Positions 42,139-52,947 of a stretch of DNA of 64,000 nt are shown here, piece by piece (the stretch's first letter is position 1; the number at the start of each line of letters is the position of its first letter). The stretch comes from Ophiobolus disseminans. Lineage: Eukaryota; Ascomycota; Dothideomycetes; Pleosporales; Phaeosphaeriaceae. The stretch lies in contig MU006219.1 of NCBI GenBank assembly GCA_010093685.1, positions 1-64,000 on the forward strand. The letters are read 5' to 3'. The translations under genes and the position numbers were made by a program. The notes beneath the pieces are model-generated. The model did not search any database and was not told the DNA's origin. It was given only the letters and a program-made list of their open reading frames with translations.

Positions 42139-43704
42139 CTATCTCCCATCCCTCCCCAGCTCAAGCCAAGCCCTCCACCTCCCCACACCCTCCTCATCAA
42201 ACCGTGGGTCCTCGCCCAGCACCGTAAGGCGGTTGTGCTTGTACCACTCGCTGCGGTCACAGCCTGTTTCGAAGCCCCAGTGATACGTGACCTCGTCGAA
42301 GACTTTGGATGGGTGACAACCTAGTTTCTTCGCGACGAGGATGCATTCGGGGAAGTTGGGTGCGGCGGTGGGAAAGCGCGCTTGGCGGTGGTGCAGCCAG
42401 GCGAGGTAGGAGCGCGTTGACTCTGGTTTGGGGAAGTGCGGTGGCAGTGATGGGGCGATGGAGGGAGGTGGGGATGCGATGGGCGATGAGGTGGTATGTT
42501 GGCTGTCATCCTCATTGTCGCTTTCGTTGCTGTCGTCTTTCGCTTTACTTGTGTCGTGACAGTCCAACGCGATGTCGCTACAATTTCCCTTGCGCGTGTC
42601 GGGCTGTTGCGTAGGCTCTCCGCCGCCCTCGGTAACAGCATCCGTCTCTTTTGGTTCTGTCGAAACAAGAAGAGCAAGCTCCACTCTGTCTTTTGATGTC
42701 GGCTGATGCTCCGGCGACACGCTCTCTTCTAACCTTCGCGGTGGCCCGGTTGCAATGGACTCCTTTGTTTCGTTGCTGTTGCGATGATCTCTCATCTGGG
42801 CGATGTGTTCCCTGACCGCTTCGAGTGAAGGTAGGTGTCCATCGGCATCTCGCATCTCGACGTCCCCGTCATCTTCAGCTGCCCTGGAGTCGTTGCGCAT
42901 CTCGTCCATCTGGTATTGTAAGTTGCCGGCTGAGAAGGGCCCAAGATCGGCGTCGGTACGGGTCGCTTGCGGTTCTTGGTTGGGATGCTCGTCCATTGTT
43001 CCATCAAACTGCATATGCAGCGCCGCTTGGGGGCTCGTGGTCGCGTGGTAGCTCTCGGTGCGGTGTATACTCCGATCTTGAGGTTGCGCCAGCGCCAGCG
43101 CCTCCTGTTTCAACTTCACTTCCCCTTTCACTTCACTGCCACTCTCCAGATCCTCATATACCGGCAAGTGGAAACTCTCGTCTTGGCCCTCGAAGTGCCG
43201 GTTGTACATCTGCGCAAACTTGTTGTGCACAGGCGCCGCATGTCTGTGTTTTTCGAAAAGGTCTCTCAGCGCCGAGTGGTATCGATTCCGAATACCTGTT
43301 TCATTCCATCCTCGACGTGCGAGATTCGAGACCATGACTTCGTAGTTTGACAGCTCGTCGGGCGGGAGGCGCCTTCCCATAATCTTCTGAAGGACTGCAA
43401 GAGCCTGGACCCTGTCTGAGGTTGAAGTCGGCGAGGACGTTGGAGCACTACGGGGCGTGACGTGTTCACTCGAGATTGTAGCCAAGTTGAACGCCTTAGG
43501 TGTTGCAGAGCGGTTAGGTTTGCATGGCGATGGTGCATGTGCCTGTGCGCCATGCAAGTTAGTATTCCTTTCTCTCAGCGCATGATCTGTAGCGCCATCT
43601 CGCGAAATGCGAGATGGTACGGTTCTCTTGTCCTGCCGCGCCCTTGTAGTCGCTGATCGCGAGGGCGCGACAGGCGTCAAGGTGACTCTCGATCGAAGTT
43701 GCAT
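42139..43704 (-). CDS. orphan protein, 521 aa, paralog group C
   Basis: The start is taken at 43704 (MQLRSRVTLTPVAPS). The frame is open 55 codons further, but that stretch is hydrophobic and unlike its relatives. Residues about 105-195 form an ordered module (DELSNYEVMVSNLARRGWNE..HNKFAQMYNRH) ending FHLPVYEDLES, the group C motif. A long acidic Ser-rich linker follows. The C-terminal module (RSYLAWLHHRQARFP, LGCHPSKVFDEVTYHWGFET, RLTVLGEDPRFDEE) matches the C-terminus of the gene at 43949 (HAYLYWLDSRGS, VWREIEGYWSLEQ, RLRYLGEDPVYDED). The two are adjacent paralogs on the same strand. Family and function unknown. Confidence 0.74.
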   Translation of the reverse strand: MQLRSRVTLTPVAPSRSATTRARQDKRTVPSRISRDGATDHALRERNTNLHGAQAHAPSPCKPNRSATPKAFNLATISSEHVTPRSAPTSSPTSTSDRVQALAVLQKIMGRRLPPDELSNYEVMVSNLARRGWNETGIRNRYHSALRDLFEKHRHAAPVHNKFAQMYNRHFEGQDESFHLPVYEDLESGSEVKGEVKLKQEALALAQPQDRSIHRTESYHATTSPQAALHMQFDGTMDEHPNQEPQATRTDADLGPFSAGNLQYQMDEMRNDSRAAEDDGDVEMRDADGHLPSLEAVREHIAQMRDHRNSNETKESIATGPPRRLEESVSPEHQPTSKDRVELALLVSTEPKETDAVTEGGGEPTQQPDTRKGNCSDIALDCHDTSKAKDDSNESDNEDDSQHTTSSPIASPPPSIAPSLPPHFPKPESTRSYLAWLHHRQARFPTAAPNFPECILVAKKLGCHPSKVFDEVTYHWGFETGCDRSEWYKHNRLTVLGEDPRFDEEGVGRWRAWLELGRDGR

Positions 43705-43948
43705 GCTTGGATCGGTGTAGGTCCTTGAGTTGGCGAGAGCTTTTGAAAGTCGTTTACGGCGAGCGAGATGTATGGGTAGATTCGGCGTTCGAATGCACGT
43801 TTGACGAGATACGATACTAACAACAAACAGAACAAATTGCGCTATGACGCACCAGTAATGTGCGCACACGCGACCGATTCTTCATTCGGTATAAGGATCA
43901 ACACGTCCATTAGACAACAACGTCACCAAAACCATGCCCCACACAAAC

Positions 43949-45874
43949 TCATCCCCACATACTCATCATCTCCAGTCTCGTATCAGCCCTCTTGCCAGCG
44001 TCTTCGTCATACACCGGATCCTCGCCCAAATACCTCAGCCTGTCCGTCCTATACACCTTCCCTCCAGCGCCCTGCTCCAAACTCCAATACCCCTCAATCT
44101 CCCTCCAAACATCCGGTGCCCTCCTTCCCAGCTTCCCAGCAATTCGCCTCGCCTCCTGTGCCCACGGACCACATTTCGGATCCGCGGATCCGCGTGAATC
44201 AAGCCAATACAGATAAGCGTGCCGAGCGGGTCGAAGCTCGCCTACCAAGAAGTCATTCGAATAGCGCAGTCGTTGAGAGGGCGAGATGTGGATGGTAAAG
44301 GTCTCGTTGATGCGCAGGATGTTTTCTTGTATTGATATGGTGTCGTAGTCGGGTTGGCGGAGTTCCAGCGCGGTGATTATGCGCGTATCGTTGATGAGGA
44401 GGTGATCGACAGGGCCAGCGTCCATGTCTGCGGTCACTTGTATAACGTCGCCATTGACATTGCGGTGCGTCAACATCGCATATATTCTTGCGGAAGGGTA
44501 TCGTAGGGCTTGGATGTCCTGGATGCGGTTGATGGGAAGAGCTTCTGGGTTGATTATAGGAATGATGTAGCGATGGTGTGGCGGAAGCGGACTGGTAGGA
44601 TTGATGATGGGCGAAGGGTCGATCGAATCTGGGAGCTCGACCGTCGCTGGAATCGTATGTGCAGGGCTCATAGGCTCAAGAATTTCGTCCTCGAATCGCA
44701 CCTTCTTTGCTGATGCAGCTGGACCTTGTGCAAGCCTTATCGTTTGCAGCTGCTGTGGCTCATGGGTATCTGGAGTTGCTATTCCCATGTGCTCTGGACT
44801 CTCGACGACTGTAAACTCCACCTCTGAAGGTCGGAGATCATCGCTCGGTCGATACGGGTCCTCTGCCTCTACCATAGTAATGTCGTTCGCGTTCATCGGT
44901 GAGTCCGGCAGTTTCTCGTAAGCTTCGACTTCTTCCTGTACAACGAAACCATTCCCCATAACGTCTTGCTGCGTGGCGTTGCCTTGGGTTGGACTATGCG
45001 GAGTTGCCTCCCGACGTTGCCGAGGTCGTTGAGGAGCCGGACTCTGGTGGTGGGTGACTTCCAGGTGTTTGGAAGGCGACGACTTCGCTCTTGCAACTCT
45101 GAGACTGCTGCGTCGTTGGCAAGGGCTGTCCGCATCTACCATGTCAGTGTCGATCTGGTCCGTTGGTGTGCTTGGCGTTTCTTCCTCATCACTCTCTTCT
45201 TGTGTAGCAAACCACTCAGGACTTTTATCCAATGTTTCGCTACTTTCTTTGTCGGAAGTTTGCTCTTCTTGATTGTTCGCACTTTCTGTCTCAAAGGCAC
45301 TCAGCTCCGACGTCCCGTTGTGCTGACGCATAAGGTTTGCGCGCGTATGCGGTCTTGGTATAATGTTTGCCATCTTCGAGTTCGGTGTGTCTGTTGGATC
45401 CTGACTCTGTTCTGTCGCTTCGCTTTCTGCGCCCTCGTCTTCTTCTTCCTCTTCGATCTCCATCTCATCCCCGTCTTCCTCTTCCTCATCCACCAGATCT
45501 CTAAATACAGGCAACCTATAAGTTACCCTCTTCTCCGCCACTATATGTACACTCGCATACTCGTTGTAGAGTCTCCAAATCTGCCTGTTCGCCTCAACGA
45601 TACCCCTCAGCTTCTGCCGCCGCGGCTCAAGATGCTTGCCATTGCGCAGGCCAAGACGTATGAGGTGATTCGCAGTATTAGCGAAGTTTCGGCGCGTGGC
45701 GGGATCGAGGAGGGATTCGATGTGGTCGCGTATGGTGCCGAGGGACATGGGAGTGGGTGCAGACGCGGAGGGAGGCGACATGGAAAGCGCGCTGCTCAGC
45801 GAGGCAGAACCCGAGGCAGAGCGTGAGGGTTGCGCGAAGTTCAATTTACGGGAGATGGGTTTACGGATCGCCAT
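43949..45874 (-). CDS. orphan protein, 641 aa, paralog group C
   Basis: Single exon from MAIRKPISRKLNF. Residues about 43-125 form the group C N-terminal module, ending LYNEYASVHIVAEKRVTYRL then PVFRDL. A very acidic run (EEEEEDEGAESEATEQ) and a long linker follow. Residues about 465-565 are beta-rich (ARIYAMLTHRNVNGDVIQVT, VDHLLINDTRIITALELRQP, ETFTIHISPSQRLRY) and resemble the N-terminus of the gene at 52948. The end carries the YLYWLD..LGEDP module shared with the gene at 42139. It thus links the other two members of the group. Function unknown. Confidence 0.76.
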   Translation of the reverse strand: MAIRKPISRKLNFAQPSRSASGSASLSSALSMSPPSASAPTPMSLGTIRDHIESLLDPATRRNFANTANHLIRLGLRNGKHLEPRRQKLRGIVEANRQIWRLYNEYASVHIVAEKRVTYRLPVFRDLVDEEEEDGDEMEIEEEEEDEGAESEATEQSQDPTDTPNSKMANIIPRPHTRANLMRQHNGTSELSAFETESANNQEEQTSDKESSETLDKSPEWFATQEESDEEETPSTPTDQIDTDMVDADSPCQRRSSLRVARAKSSPSKHLEVTHHQSPAPQRPRQRREATPHSPTQGNATQQDVMGNGFVVQEEVEAYEKLPDSPMNANDITMVEAEDPYRPSDDLRPSEVEFTVVESPEHMGIATPDTHEPQQLQTIRLAQGPAASAKKVRFEDEILEPMSPAHTIPATVELPDSIDPSPIINPTSPLPPHHRYIIPIINPEALPINRIQDIQALRYPSARIYAMLTHRNVNGDVIQVTADMDAGPVDHLLINDTRIITALELRQPDYDTISIQENILRINETFTIHISPSQRLRYSNDFLVGELRPARHAYLYWLDSRGSADPKCGPWAQEARRIAGKLGRRAPDVWREIEGYWSLEQGAGGKVYRTDRLRYLGEDPVYDEDAGKRADTRLEMMSMWG

Positions 45875-46478
45875 TGTGGTTGATTAGGGTGGGCGGGTCG
45901 AGGCGTAGGGCTTCCAAAATTGGTGTTGTGGTTTTGGGGTGGAAGGGTCTGTGTTGTGATGGTGTTGATGTTTTCACCTACACCATATACGTCACGCGGC
46001 GCGCTTTCATGTGATCCAATTCGACCAGAAAATGTGAGTCAAGAACTCGTGGATGTGCTTGCCTCTTATGGTGCTTAAGATCATATACTCTGGTACCTAT
46101 GTAGGTGCCTAGATAAAACGTCTCGCGCCACGTTCGAGCTAGTTTCACTGGGTGAGGTAAACAAAACTTGCATACTCAGTACATCTGTATGAAGCTACCA
46201 ATGGATGCAGCACGATAATAGGCGGACGCCAGACGATAACTCACGACTCTTCTGAACATAAGCAAAGCTCAAAACACTAGAAAACCGATGCATTTCAGGT
46301 AGATGCAATATTAACACCGATAACAATTGTGATAAAATAAATGAGACGTAACGACTGAATAGTACGCGAACAAAAATACGGAAACCGAAGGCTCGAATCG
46401 AATCCACTAAACACACCACCAAGACAACTGTCAACAGGAGCAATATTTCCAGAGTGTTGGCCTTGTAAAAGGCCTTAC
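45875..46478. other. intergenic
   Basis: Upstream region of the 43949 gene and 3' flank of the secreted-protein gene. No coding or repeat signal was recognised. Confidence 0.4.
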
Positions 46479-47642
46479 TCAAGGGCCGCCAGCTCGGCCA
46501 CTGTTATCCCAGTATTGGTCTCCCTTGCTCCTGCATGTTCCAATAACACAGTAATACCCCTAGATGTAGATGAAGAAAGTCAGCGCATGTCTCACAAGCA
46601 CTTCGCACATTTGAAAGCACTTACACCACCGGCATTTTTCTCGTTGGGAGACTTGATAATCCATTGGTTTACCTTTCCATTATCTGGCCTATAACAGCTC
46701 GAGGTCGTGGCGCCCTTGACTGTGTCTGTTGGGTTCGTTAGAACCAACTGTCTCGTTATGAGATTCTAGAGACTTACAAGCTGTATGAGCAGTATTGTAC
46801 CAAATGCACACATTGTCGCCCTTGGCGCCCGTGCACGAATAGGTATTTCCGGTAAGCCAAGTCTTCTGGACGCTGAAGCCGCCTTTGGTCCATTTGTCCT
46901 TGAACACGGCGCCGAAGAAAGGAATGACTTCGGTCGAGAAGCCGATGCTGAAGGATGTGCTCTTTGTTTCGCCGACGCTGCAGCTGGGCGCTGCACCACA
47001 GTTGATGACTTCCTAGATCAAGGAAGCAAAGAGTCAGATTAGCCATTTGAGAACACTTTATTACATGCTTACCGAGATCTGCTTGTGAAGAAAGTTCTGG
47101 TGTGGGTTGCCATCACCCATCACGCTAACATCCGTGTTCGTCACGCAGGTAGTCTGTCTGGAGCCGAGGATTCTAGAATGAAAAGGCGGTATCTCAGGTT
47201 GCTCATGCGCAGTAGCGTCGTCGATATCGACGCTCCGCGACTTGAGGCTGAGGAACGCAGCTTTGACATGCTCGTGCAAGAAGCAGTCCGCGGATTTCGC
47301 TACACCCGCCGGGATGTCGAAAGTAAGATTGACACCAGTGCACTCTACCACCGCAATATCGCCATTGTAGATCCTGGTGCAGACTGGGCCAGCTTGCGGC
47401 TGGCTCTGGATACTGAACTTCTTGTCGCCGACATTGAAGGACCCAGCGCCGTGCTGATCCACGTTCGAGAAGTCGAGAGATCCGATTGAGGAACCGCAGA
47501 CTTCTGCTAGGACTGTCTTCTCGGCCGACTGAATGGTCAGCGAGGTGCTTCCGGACGGTATCTCATGGCGCCAGGTGACGAAAACCTCGGCGGCCATGGC
47601 TGAGGCCACAAAGGTAGGAAGAGCGAAGAATGCAGAGCGCAT
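46479..47642 (-). CDS. secreted cysteine-containing protein, 328 aa, four exons
   Basis: Exons 47073-47642, 46778-47012, 46625-46725 and 46479-46559. Introns of 60, 52 and 65 bp all begin GTAAG and end AG, and the phases agree. MRSAFFALPTFVASAMAAEV is a clear signal peptide. The mature part is rich in beta-like segments and Cys residues. The last three exons read like one domain: NCGAAPSCSVGE, GNTYSCTGAKGDNVCIWYNT, AHTAYTV and GGGYYCVIGTCRSKGDQYWD. Such Trp/Cys-rich ends are common in conserved secreted ascomycete proteins of unknown function. It could be an effector or wall protein, but nothing decides that. It interrupts the run of orphan nuclear-type genes. Confidence 0.82.
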
Positions 47643-48698
47643 GATGATTGAAGAACAAGCTCTTTGCAAGTGCTTGTTCGAAGAGTATGTGTGAAGAGAG
47701 TTGTGACTTTGATCCAGGAGGTTGACGGCCGCCTTTATACTTCACGCGGCTCAGCATTGCGTATGTCTGGAGCTCGAAGGCGCCCTCAGTGTTCGTCACT
47801 ATGAGACGATCGCTTCTACCTCCAGCAACCACACAGCCTCGTTGATCCTTCATCGCGGCAAGGCAGAATCATAGCGTCGGTGTTGGATTTTGTTCCAACG
47901 GCAGGTCGCCTCAGCCGTAGCAGATCTACTGAGTGGAAGCAAAACTCCGCGAAGATGGCCGCTGTGGAATCAGTCGAGATACTACCTCGACATGTATATG
48001 CGTGGAAGCTTCAATTCTGCATGTTGCTTGCCACGGATCGCGACACCATGTAGTCCAAGCTTCATACCTAGGTATTGAGGTACGTGAACGAGGCGAGCGT
48101 TGGTGCTCGGATGATATCCGGTCACTACATTCGTGATGTAAGCGACCCTGTTACCAGTCTGTCCAGCTTAACGGGCTTAGGCGTGATGGTATTCTCCCTG
48201 ATGAGCTTAGTCGAGGCTGGCAGTGTTGATCGAAGTGACATTGCCGACCCCGAGGCCAGCAAAAAGTTACGCGATGAGCCGTTCGGGTAATGTGTTAGTG
48301 TTTCATGTGTAAAGCGCACGTGGTAGCGTCAAGCAACCTCTGTGGTACCTTGGGCGCATGTCAGGCAGCCCACTAGTCAAACCTGAAACGAAACGCAGCC
48401 TGAGCATTTCTGCACGGCTCATACACTTAACACGTATGGAATCAATCTCCTCGCACATGGGGAAATGGTTGGATGTTGTTGTTTCCAGCTTTATGACGAG
48501 TGCTCCACGAAGGAGCTCGTAGTTCGTAAGTGTTAAGCCCCCACCTGGTTGGCTTGGGGTTTGCGACTCAGGAGCTCCTTTGAATGTTGGTTATAAGGCA
48601 GATGCTTCGAATCATTTGATTTCTTCTCAACTGCAGAATGCTCGCTGGAGCGACTCGTCCTAAATGCTCAGCTTCAACGTCGCTATCAACAGGACTGT
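47643..48698. other. intergenic; promoter side of the secreted-protein gene
   Basis: TTTATACTTCACG near 47735 (minus strand GTATAAAGG) is a probable TATA element about 95 bp upstream of the secreted-protein start. Otherwise nothing was recognised. Confidence 0.4.
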
Positions 48699-49200
48699 CT
48701 ATGCTTCGACGGGCGTTAACCTACCCAGATGTGGCATTTGCTTGCGGAACGTGTAGTAGACCACGGTAGGATAATCCTCGATCAAGATCCGATCTCCAAG
48801 CCGTGTCGCTCGTGGCTGTAACATGCCCGTGCCTGGGTAGGTGTTCGTCCCCTGCCAAACAAAAGCCAGTCTATTAATATCTGCGGTCTTCTAGTCACCA
48901 GCACGTGTACCATGCCGCAGCATTGCGCTGTAACACAAGTGCAGCTCGCTGTACACTATAACATCCTCTTGCGGATTCTTCATGCCCTCGCGATGCGGTG
49001 CTTCGATGAATCTTTGACCCGAACTTCCGCAGATCCAGCATGCATCCACTGCATTGGCCTGTGTCTGCCTCGCACCATGAACAGTCGTCCATCATCTCCT
49101 GCACAACCAGAGACCGATGTATGTATCATTGCGGACAGCTTGCCGTCATGTTTGTTGGTGACTGTAACTAAGCAGCCTGCGAACACGACGAGTTGGACCT
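48699..49200 (-). other. coding-like fragment, unrecognised
   Basis: The minus-strand segment from about 48851 to 48699 reads GTNTYPGTGMLQPRATRLGD, RILIEDYPTVVYYTFRKQ, PHLGRLTPVEA and a stop. Upstream, after a plausible intron (GTGACT..GGCAG near 48852-48898), comes APHREGMKNPQEDVIVYSEL and HLCYSAMLRHGTRAG. Composition is convincingly protein-like, but phases do not agree cleanly and the 5' part has stops. It may be a spliced gene I could not resolve, or a remnant. Confidence 0.4.
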
Positions 49201-49588
49201 TCCCGGACAGCATCGGTTTCAACGTTACCATCCAGCCTACGGACAGCGACACGAACTTGTTCATCATAGCTGTGATCAAACCAAAGCTGAGCAAGTAGCA
49301 AGATAACAATATTCCTGGTACATCGCATGAGTTACATGAAGTGCGCGACATACAGTGCTTACTCTATGTCGCGGACTGAGCGTCACAACGAGGCATCACA
49401 ACATGGCATCGCTTTGTTAGGATGCGGGAATTGCGATTTTACTTTTCATGTTTTCGAAATTTGTTTAATCAATCTACATAACGTCCAAGCCCGACTGCTC
49501 TCGTCCAAGTAAAATTAGTTACAATGACATTATTTATCCGCTTTTCGAGCCTGTATGCGGAAACGCCGCACACCTCTCGTCTAGCGTT

Positions 49589-51476
49589 CTACTGTGTGAC
49601 TTTCTGCTTCTTGTTTGGCGGCCCGTCTACATCCTCATCATCAGAGTCGGAATAATCGCATTCCATAATATTCCAGAACGCCTCCCACTCACCTTCACGA
49701 AGCTTAGGCGGCGGGCCATTCGCAAACGAATCGAGATCCACTTCGTCATCCGCCATGTCGACTCTTATTCCCAGACCACCCAGCGCGTTCTTGGCCTGGT
49801 GGACTTTGATCCGGAGGGCATGAACAGCATTCTCCGCAGCACTCCATTCTTGCTCACATTCCACAACGTAAGGATGTTTTCGCTCTTGCTCTGCAGTTGG
49901 CTTGCGGTTTCCATATAGGAATTCATCCTCATTGTTGTCGAGAAGGGTGATACGGTGTTTATGTGTGGCAATCTTTGCATCTACGCGAGCGGCAGTGAGT
50001 TCAATCTCTGCGTTGGCGAGTGCTACTTGCGCTTGTGATATGGGATCAGTAGCACTTGAGGTAACTTCCGAAAGACGAAATCGGATATGGAGGTCACGAA
50101 TCTCTCGATCCATGCCATCTGGGTAGTTGTAAGAAGCGGGCAAAATTATTACTCTCTTGTCGCATGGCACTTGCATCTGCCATCTTCTGCATATCCTCAA
50201 GAGGGCGATTGAAAGGATGCACGCCGGTGCGACTTTCCTCTTCGCGTGCTTCTCGGCTGATGGAGCCGAAAAAGAGGTCGCGAGCCATTGCTGATGTTTG
50301 GGTTGACTCAACTAGTTTAGAAGTACGGCCGTGATTTGTCGTTGAAGCTTTCTGGACAGCGCTCAAAAGACGAGAGCCTTGCAGTCGGTCCTGAGGGATG
50401 AATTCTGCGAGCGTCTTGGTTCGAAGAGTAAGTAGTTGCTCTTGAGATAGATTGTCGTTCTCAGGTGTCCGGTGACCTATCACAGGAACAGTATTTGCTA
50501 CGTTGTTGTTTGTCTTGCGGGCGGTTGGTGTTGGGCTGAACTTATCCAAGCCCTCCTGGGAAGTCTTGTTCGACGGTTTTAGGACCGAAAGTTTTCGCTT
50601 GGAACCCGTGACTGTGGGCGCACCCACATCATCATCACGCTCTCCATCGGATGACGAAACTTCTTCATCATCTGAGCTGTCGATGATCATGGGATCAGTG
50701 AGCGTGTCTCCAGGACGACGCGCTGGGTTGTTGCGCACTGGTAGCAACTTGGAGCTTGCCAGCTTCTGTTGTCCAGCCACACGGTGAATGGACGACAAAT
50801 GCCTTCGTACATTCGAATCCGAGCCTGGAGTTAGTGCGGAGCGAGTATCAGGCACCAAGTCATTCTCTGCGTCTTCATCCAAAGAGATGTACTGAACTAC
50901 ACCGGCCCGAGACCGTATCTTGGCATCTGCGCAACGCTCACGATGACGCTGAAAGTAGAACATAACCTGGGTATTATACTCGTCCGGATCCTGTTCGTAC
51001 TCAGCTTTCCGGTCGCGGGTGTCATCTATGAAGTCTTTCAGTGTGGGGTTCTGCAATCGCTTCACGTGCTCCCACTTTGCAAGTGCTACCTTGATGTCTT
51101 CTTCTGTGGGCGATTCAAAACGACTCAATACGGATCGGATCTTTTCTTCTGATGTCTGGGCGGCGTGCCACTTCTTGATGAACTCGGCGCTAGGTAAGAA
51201 CCGTGGCTTGGTAGGCACTGAACCTGCAGGCTTTGCTCGAGGGATTGGACGAGAAATCTGTTCTGATAAGTTATCCTCTTCTAAAGAAGATTCGGATTCA
51301 TACTCGGAAGACTCCGAGATATGGACCTCATACGCCGCCAGACACTTGTGCTCAGTCGGATGAGCCTTTTGAGACACCACCGATACATGTGTCTTCGTGG
51401 GATTTCCGTGTGCGCCCAATGACTTGGTCATCATCTCTCCAGGTAATGTCTTTTCTTCCTGCCTGGTGCGTGGCAT
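49589..51476 (-). CDS. orphan charged protein, about 612 aa, two exons
   Basis: Exons 50153-51476 and 49589-50103, joined by a 49-bp intron (GTAATA..CGAG); an acceptor at 50119 is also in phase but makes a 34-bp intron. The start is MPRTRQEEKTLPG; an in-frame GTG lies 8 codons upstream. The N-terminal half is disordered and Ser/Glu-rich (SESSEYESESSLEEDN) with a helical block (PSAEFIKKWHAAQTSEEKIR). The second exon encodes a long helix (AQVALANAEIELTAARVDAK, EQEWSAAENAVHALRIKVHQ), then an acidic end (YSDSDDEDVDGPPNKKQK) with a nuclear-type signal. I do not recognise the family. Confidence 0.66.
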
Positions 51477-52038
51477 TCTGAGGTGATACTTTGCTCGCAC
51501 AATGATACCTAAACTGGCTGTTGGTACTGATCACCCCAGTGAAGGAATGTTACGGCGGTCTTCTGGGCTTCTGTAATCACCACTCGAGGATTCACTCTCC
51601 TCGCCCATTGAGCGTAGGAAACTGCCACTATCAAATTGTGTCTTCACGTCCTGGGCTCAAGGCATCTGCCGGCCGAAGTAAAGCCATCTCCCAATCTTCG
51701 GATGTCTCTAAATCTGTGATGGCTAACTCCCACCTTTTTTTTCTGTAAACCCTTATCTTGCCTACTTATACATGAGCTGTCGGGGTAACACTTCAGTATA
51801 CCCAGCCATCGTATGCGTTTTCCAGTCTTCCAATCCCCTCCTCAGTGCTCAGGTTACACCCAATGAGGCGAAGCTAGGTGTCATTTTCTCTTGTAAAGGT
51901 CTTCACTTCCAACATTGCGCCGGGCTTGATACTCGATTGTACCACACCTACCAAAGGTTCGTTGGATTCTGGATTTTAATGCGAGTGGCCAGGACGTGGT
52001 TCGAAAAAAAAAATCACAAACCAAAGAATGAAGTAACG
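51477..52038. other. intergenic
   Basis: Upstream region of the minus-strand gene starting at 51476; no gene or repeat recognised up to the solo LTR at 52039. Confidence 0.4.
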
Positions 52039-52200
52039 TGTCAGCCTGGCGCCTTAGTTCACATGGTACAATGTGGACTGCATCTCCACGTGACTCTTAG
52101 TCACTGGCTTACTCATCATGTTGTGTATATAATCGCTCTATGTAGCTCTCTCAATACAACAACCTTCTTCTCACTTTTGCCCTGTCTCCTACATCCGACG
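52039..52200 (+). repeat. solo LTR with target-site duplication TAACG
   Basis: 162 bp, starting TGTCAGCCTGGCG and ending CATCCGACG. TAACG stands on both sides (52034-52038 and 52201-52205). A TATATAATCG promoter box lies near 52127. It is about 85 percent similar by eye to the LTR at 52634-52797. Orientation follows the TATA box. Confidence 0.9.
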
Positions 52201-52633
52201 TAACGCGTCTCTATGCCGGTGGTGGTATACCGTCAAGGAATAATTCTGTCGAGTACTATCTACAAACGAGCAATGACGTCACTACTCTCAACTACTTCTT
52301 CACCCAGACCGTGCTGAAAAGCGCATCAGGACATCGTGTCACCATCCAAATTCACCATGAGCACTGGAATGTCGGATTCTCAAATCGTTTTGCTATTATT
52401 AACCTTCTCAAACCTGTCGATTCCATTGCATAATTTCTGCTTTCGGCCCAGCAACGGACACTTTCACGCCTGTTTCTGCATACGCCAAGAGTTCACGGCG
52501 CGGCAATCTTCAAGTCAACTTCTTATTCCATTCCATGGTTCTAACCTGAGTTGTGATTCAGTCCCATCACAATCTGTATATCGTTAACCTTTTGCGCAAT
52601 CGAAGGTTCCCAAGGTTACCTGGCTGTGGAACC

Positions 52634-52797
52634 GGTCAGCCTGGCACATTGTTCCACATGATACACTGTGAACCACATATCTCACGTGACTCTTAGTCAT
52701 GTGCTTACTCATCTGGTTGTGTATATAATCGCTCTATGTAGCTCCTTCAATACAAGAACCTTCTCCCTCTTTTCTGCCCTGTCTCTCACATCCGACA
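52634..52797 (+). repeat. solo LTR with target-site duplication GAACC
   Basis: 164 bp, starting GGTCAGCCTGGCAC (first base changed from T) and ending CATCCGACA. GAACC stands on both sides (52629-52633 and 52798-52802). It has the same TATATAATCGCTCTATGTAG core as the LTR at 52039. Because each copy has its own duplication, the two are separate insertions and not the ends of one element. Confidence 0.9.
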
Positions 52798-52947
52798 GAA
52801 CCGTTCGTCTCAGTATTCCCGGGTGGTCGAACAGTTCGATCGGCTGTTCCGGGATTTGGTGGCTTCGCACTGAAGTCACCCACTGGCGGTGGATTGGGGC
52901 TGGAGCTTGGGGCGGAGCTGAGGGACGATTCACGATCGGCTGCCTGT

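Noticed and set aside
43705..43869. Hydrophobic 55-residue N-terminal extension of the 42139 gene, resembling a signal anchor
   Set aside because: The paralog at 43949 starts with a polar N-terminus, and the internal ATG at 43704 begins a matching basic sequence; the extension is probably 5' UTR.
52039..52797. A miniature LTR retroelement with two terminal repeats
   Set aside because: Each repeat has its own 5-bp target duplication, so they are two separate solo LTRs.
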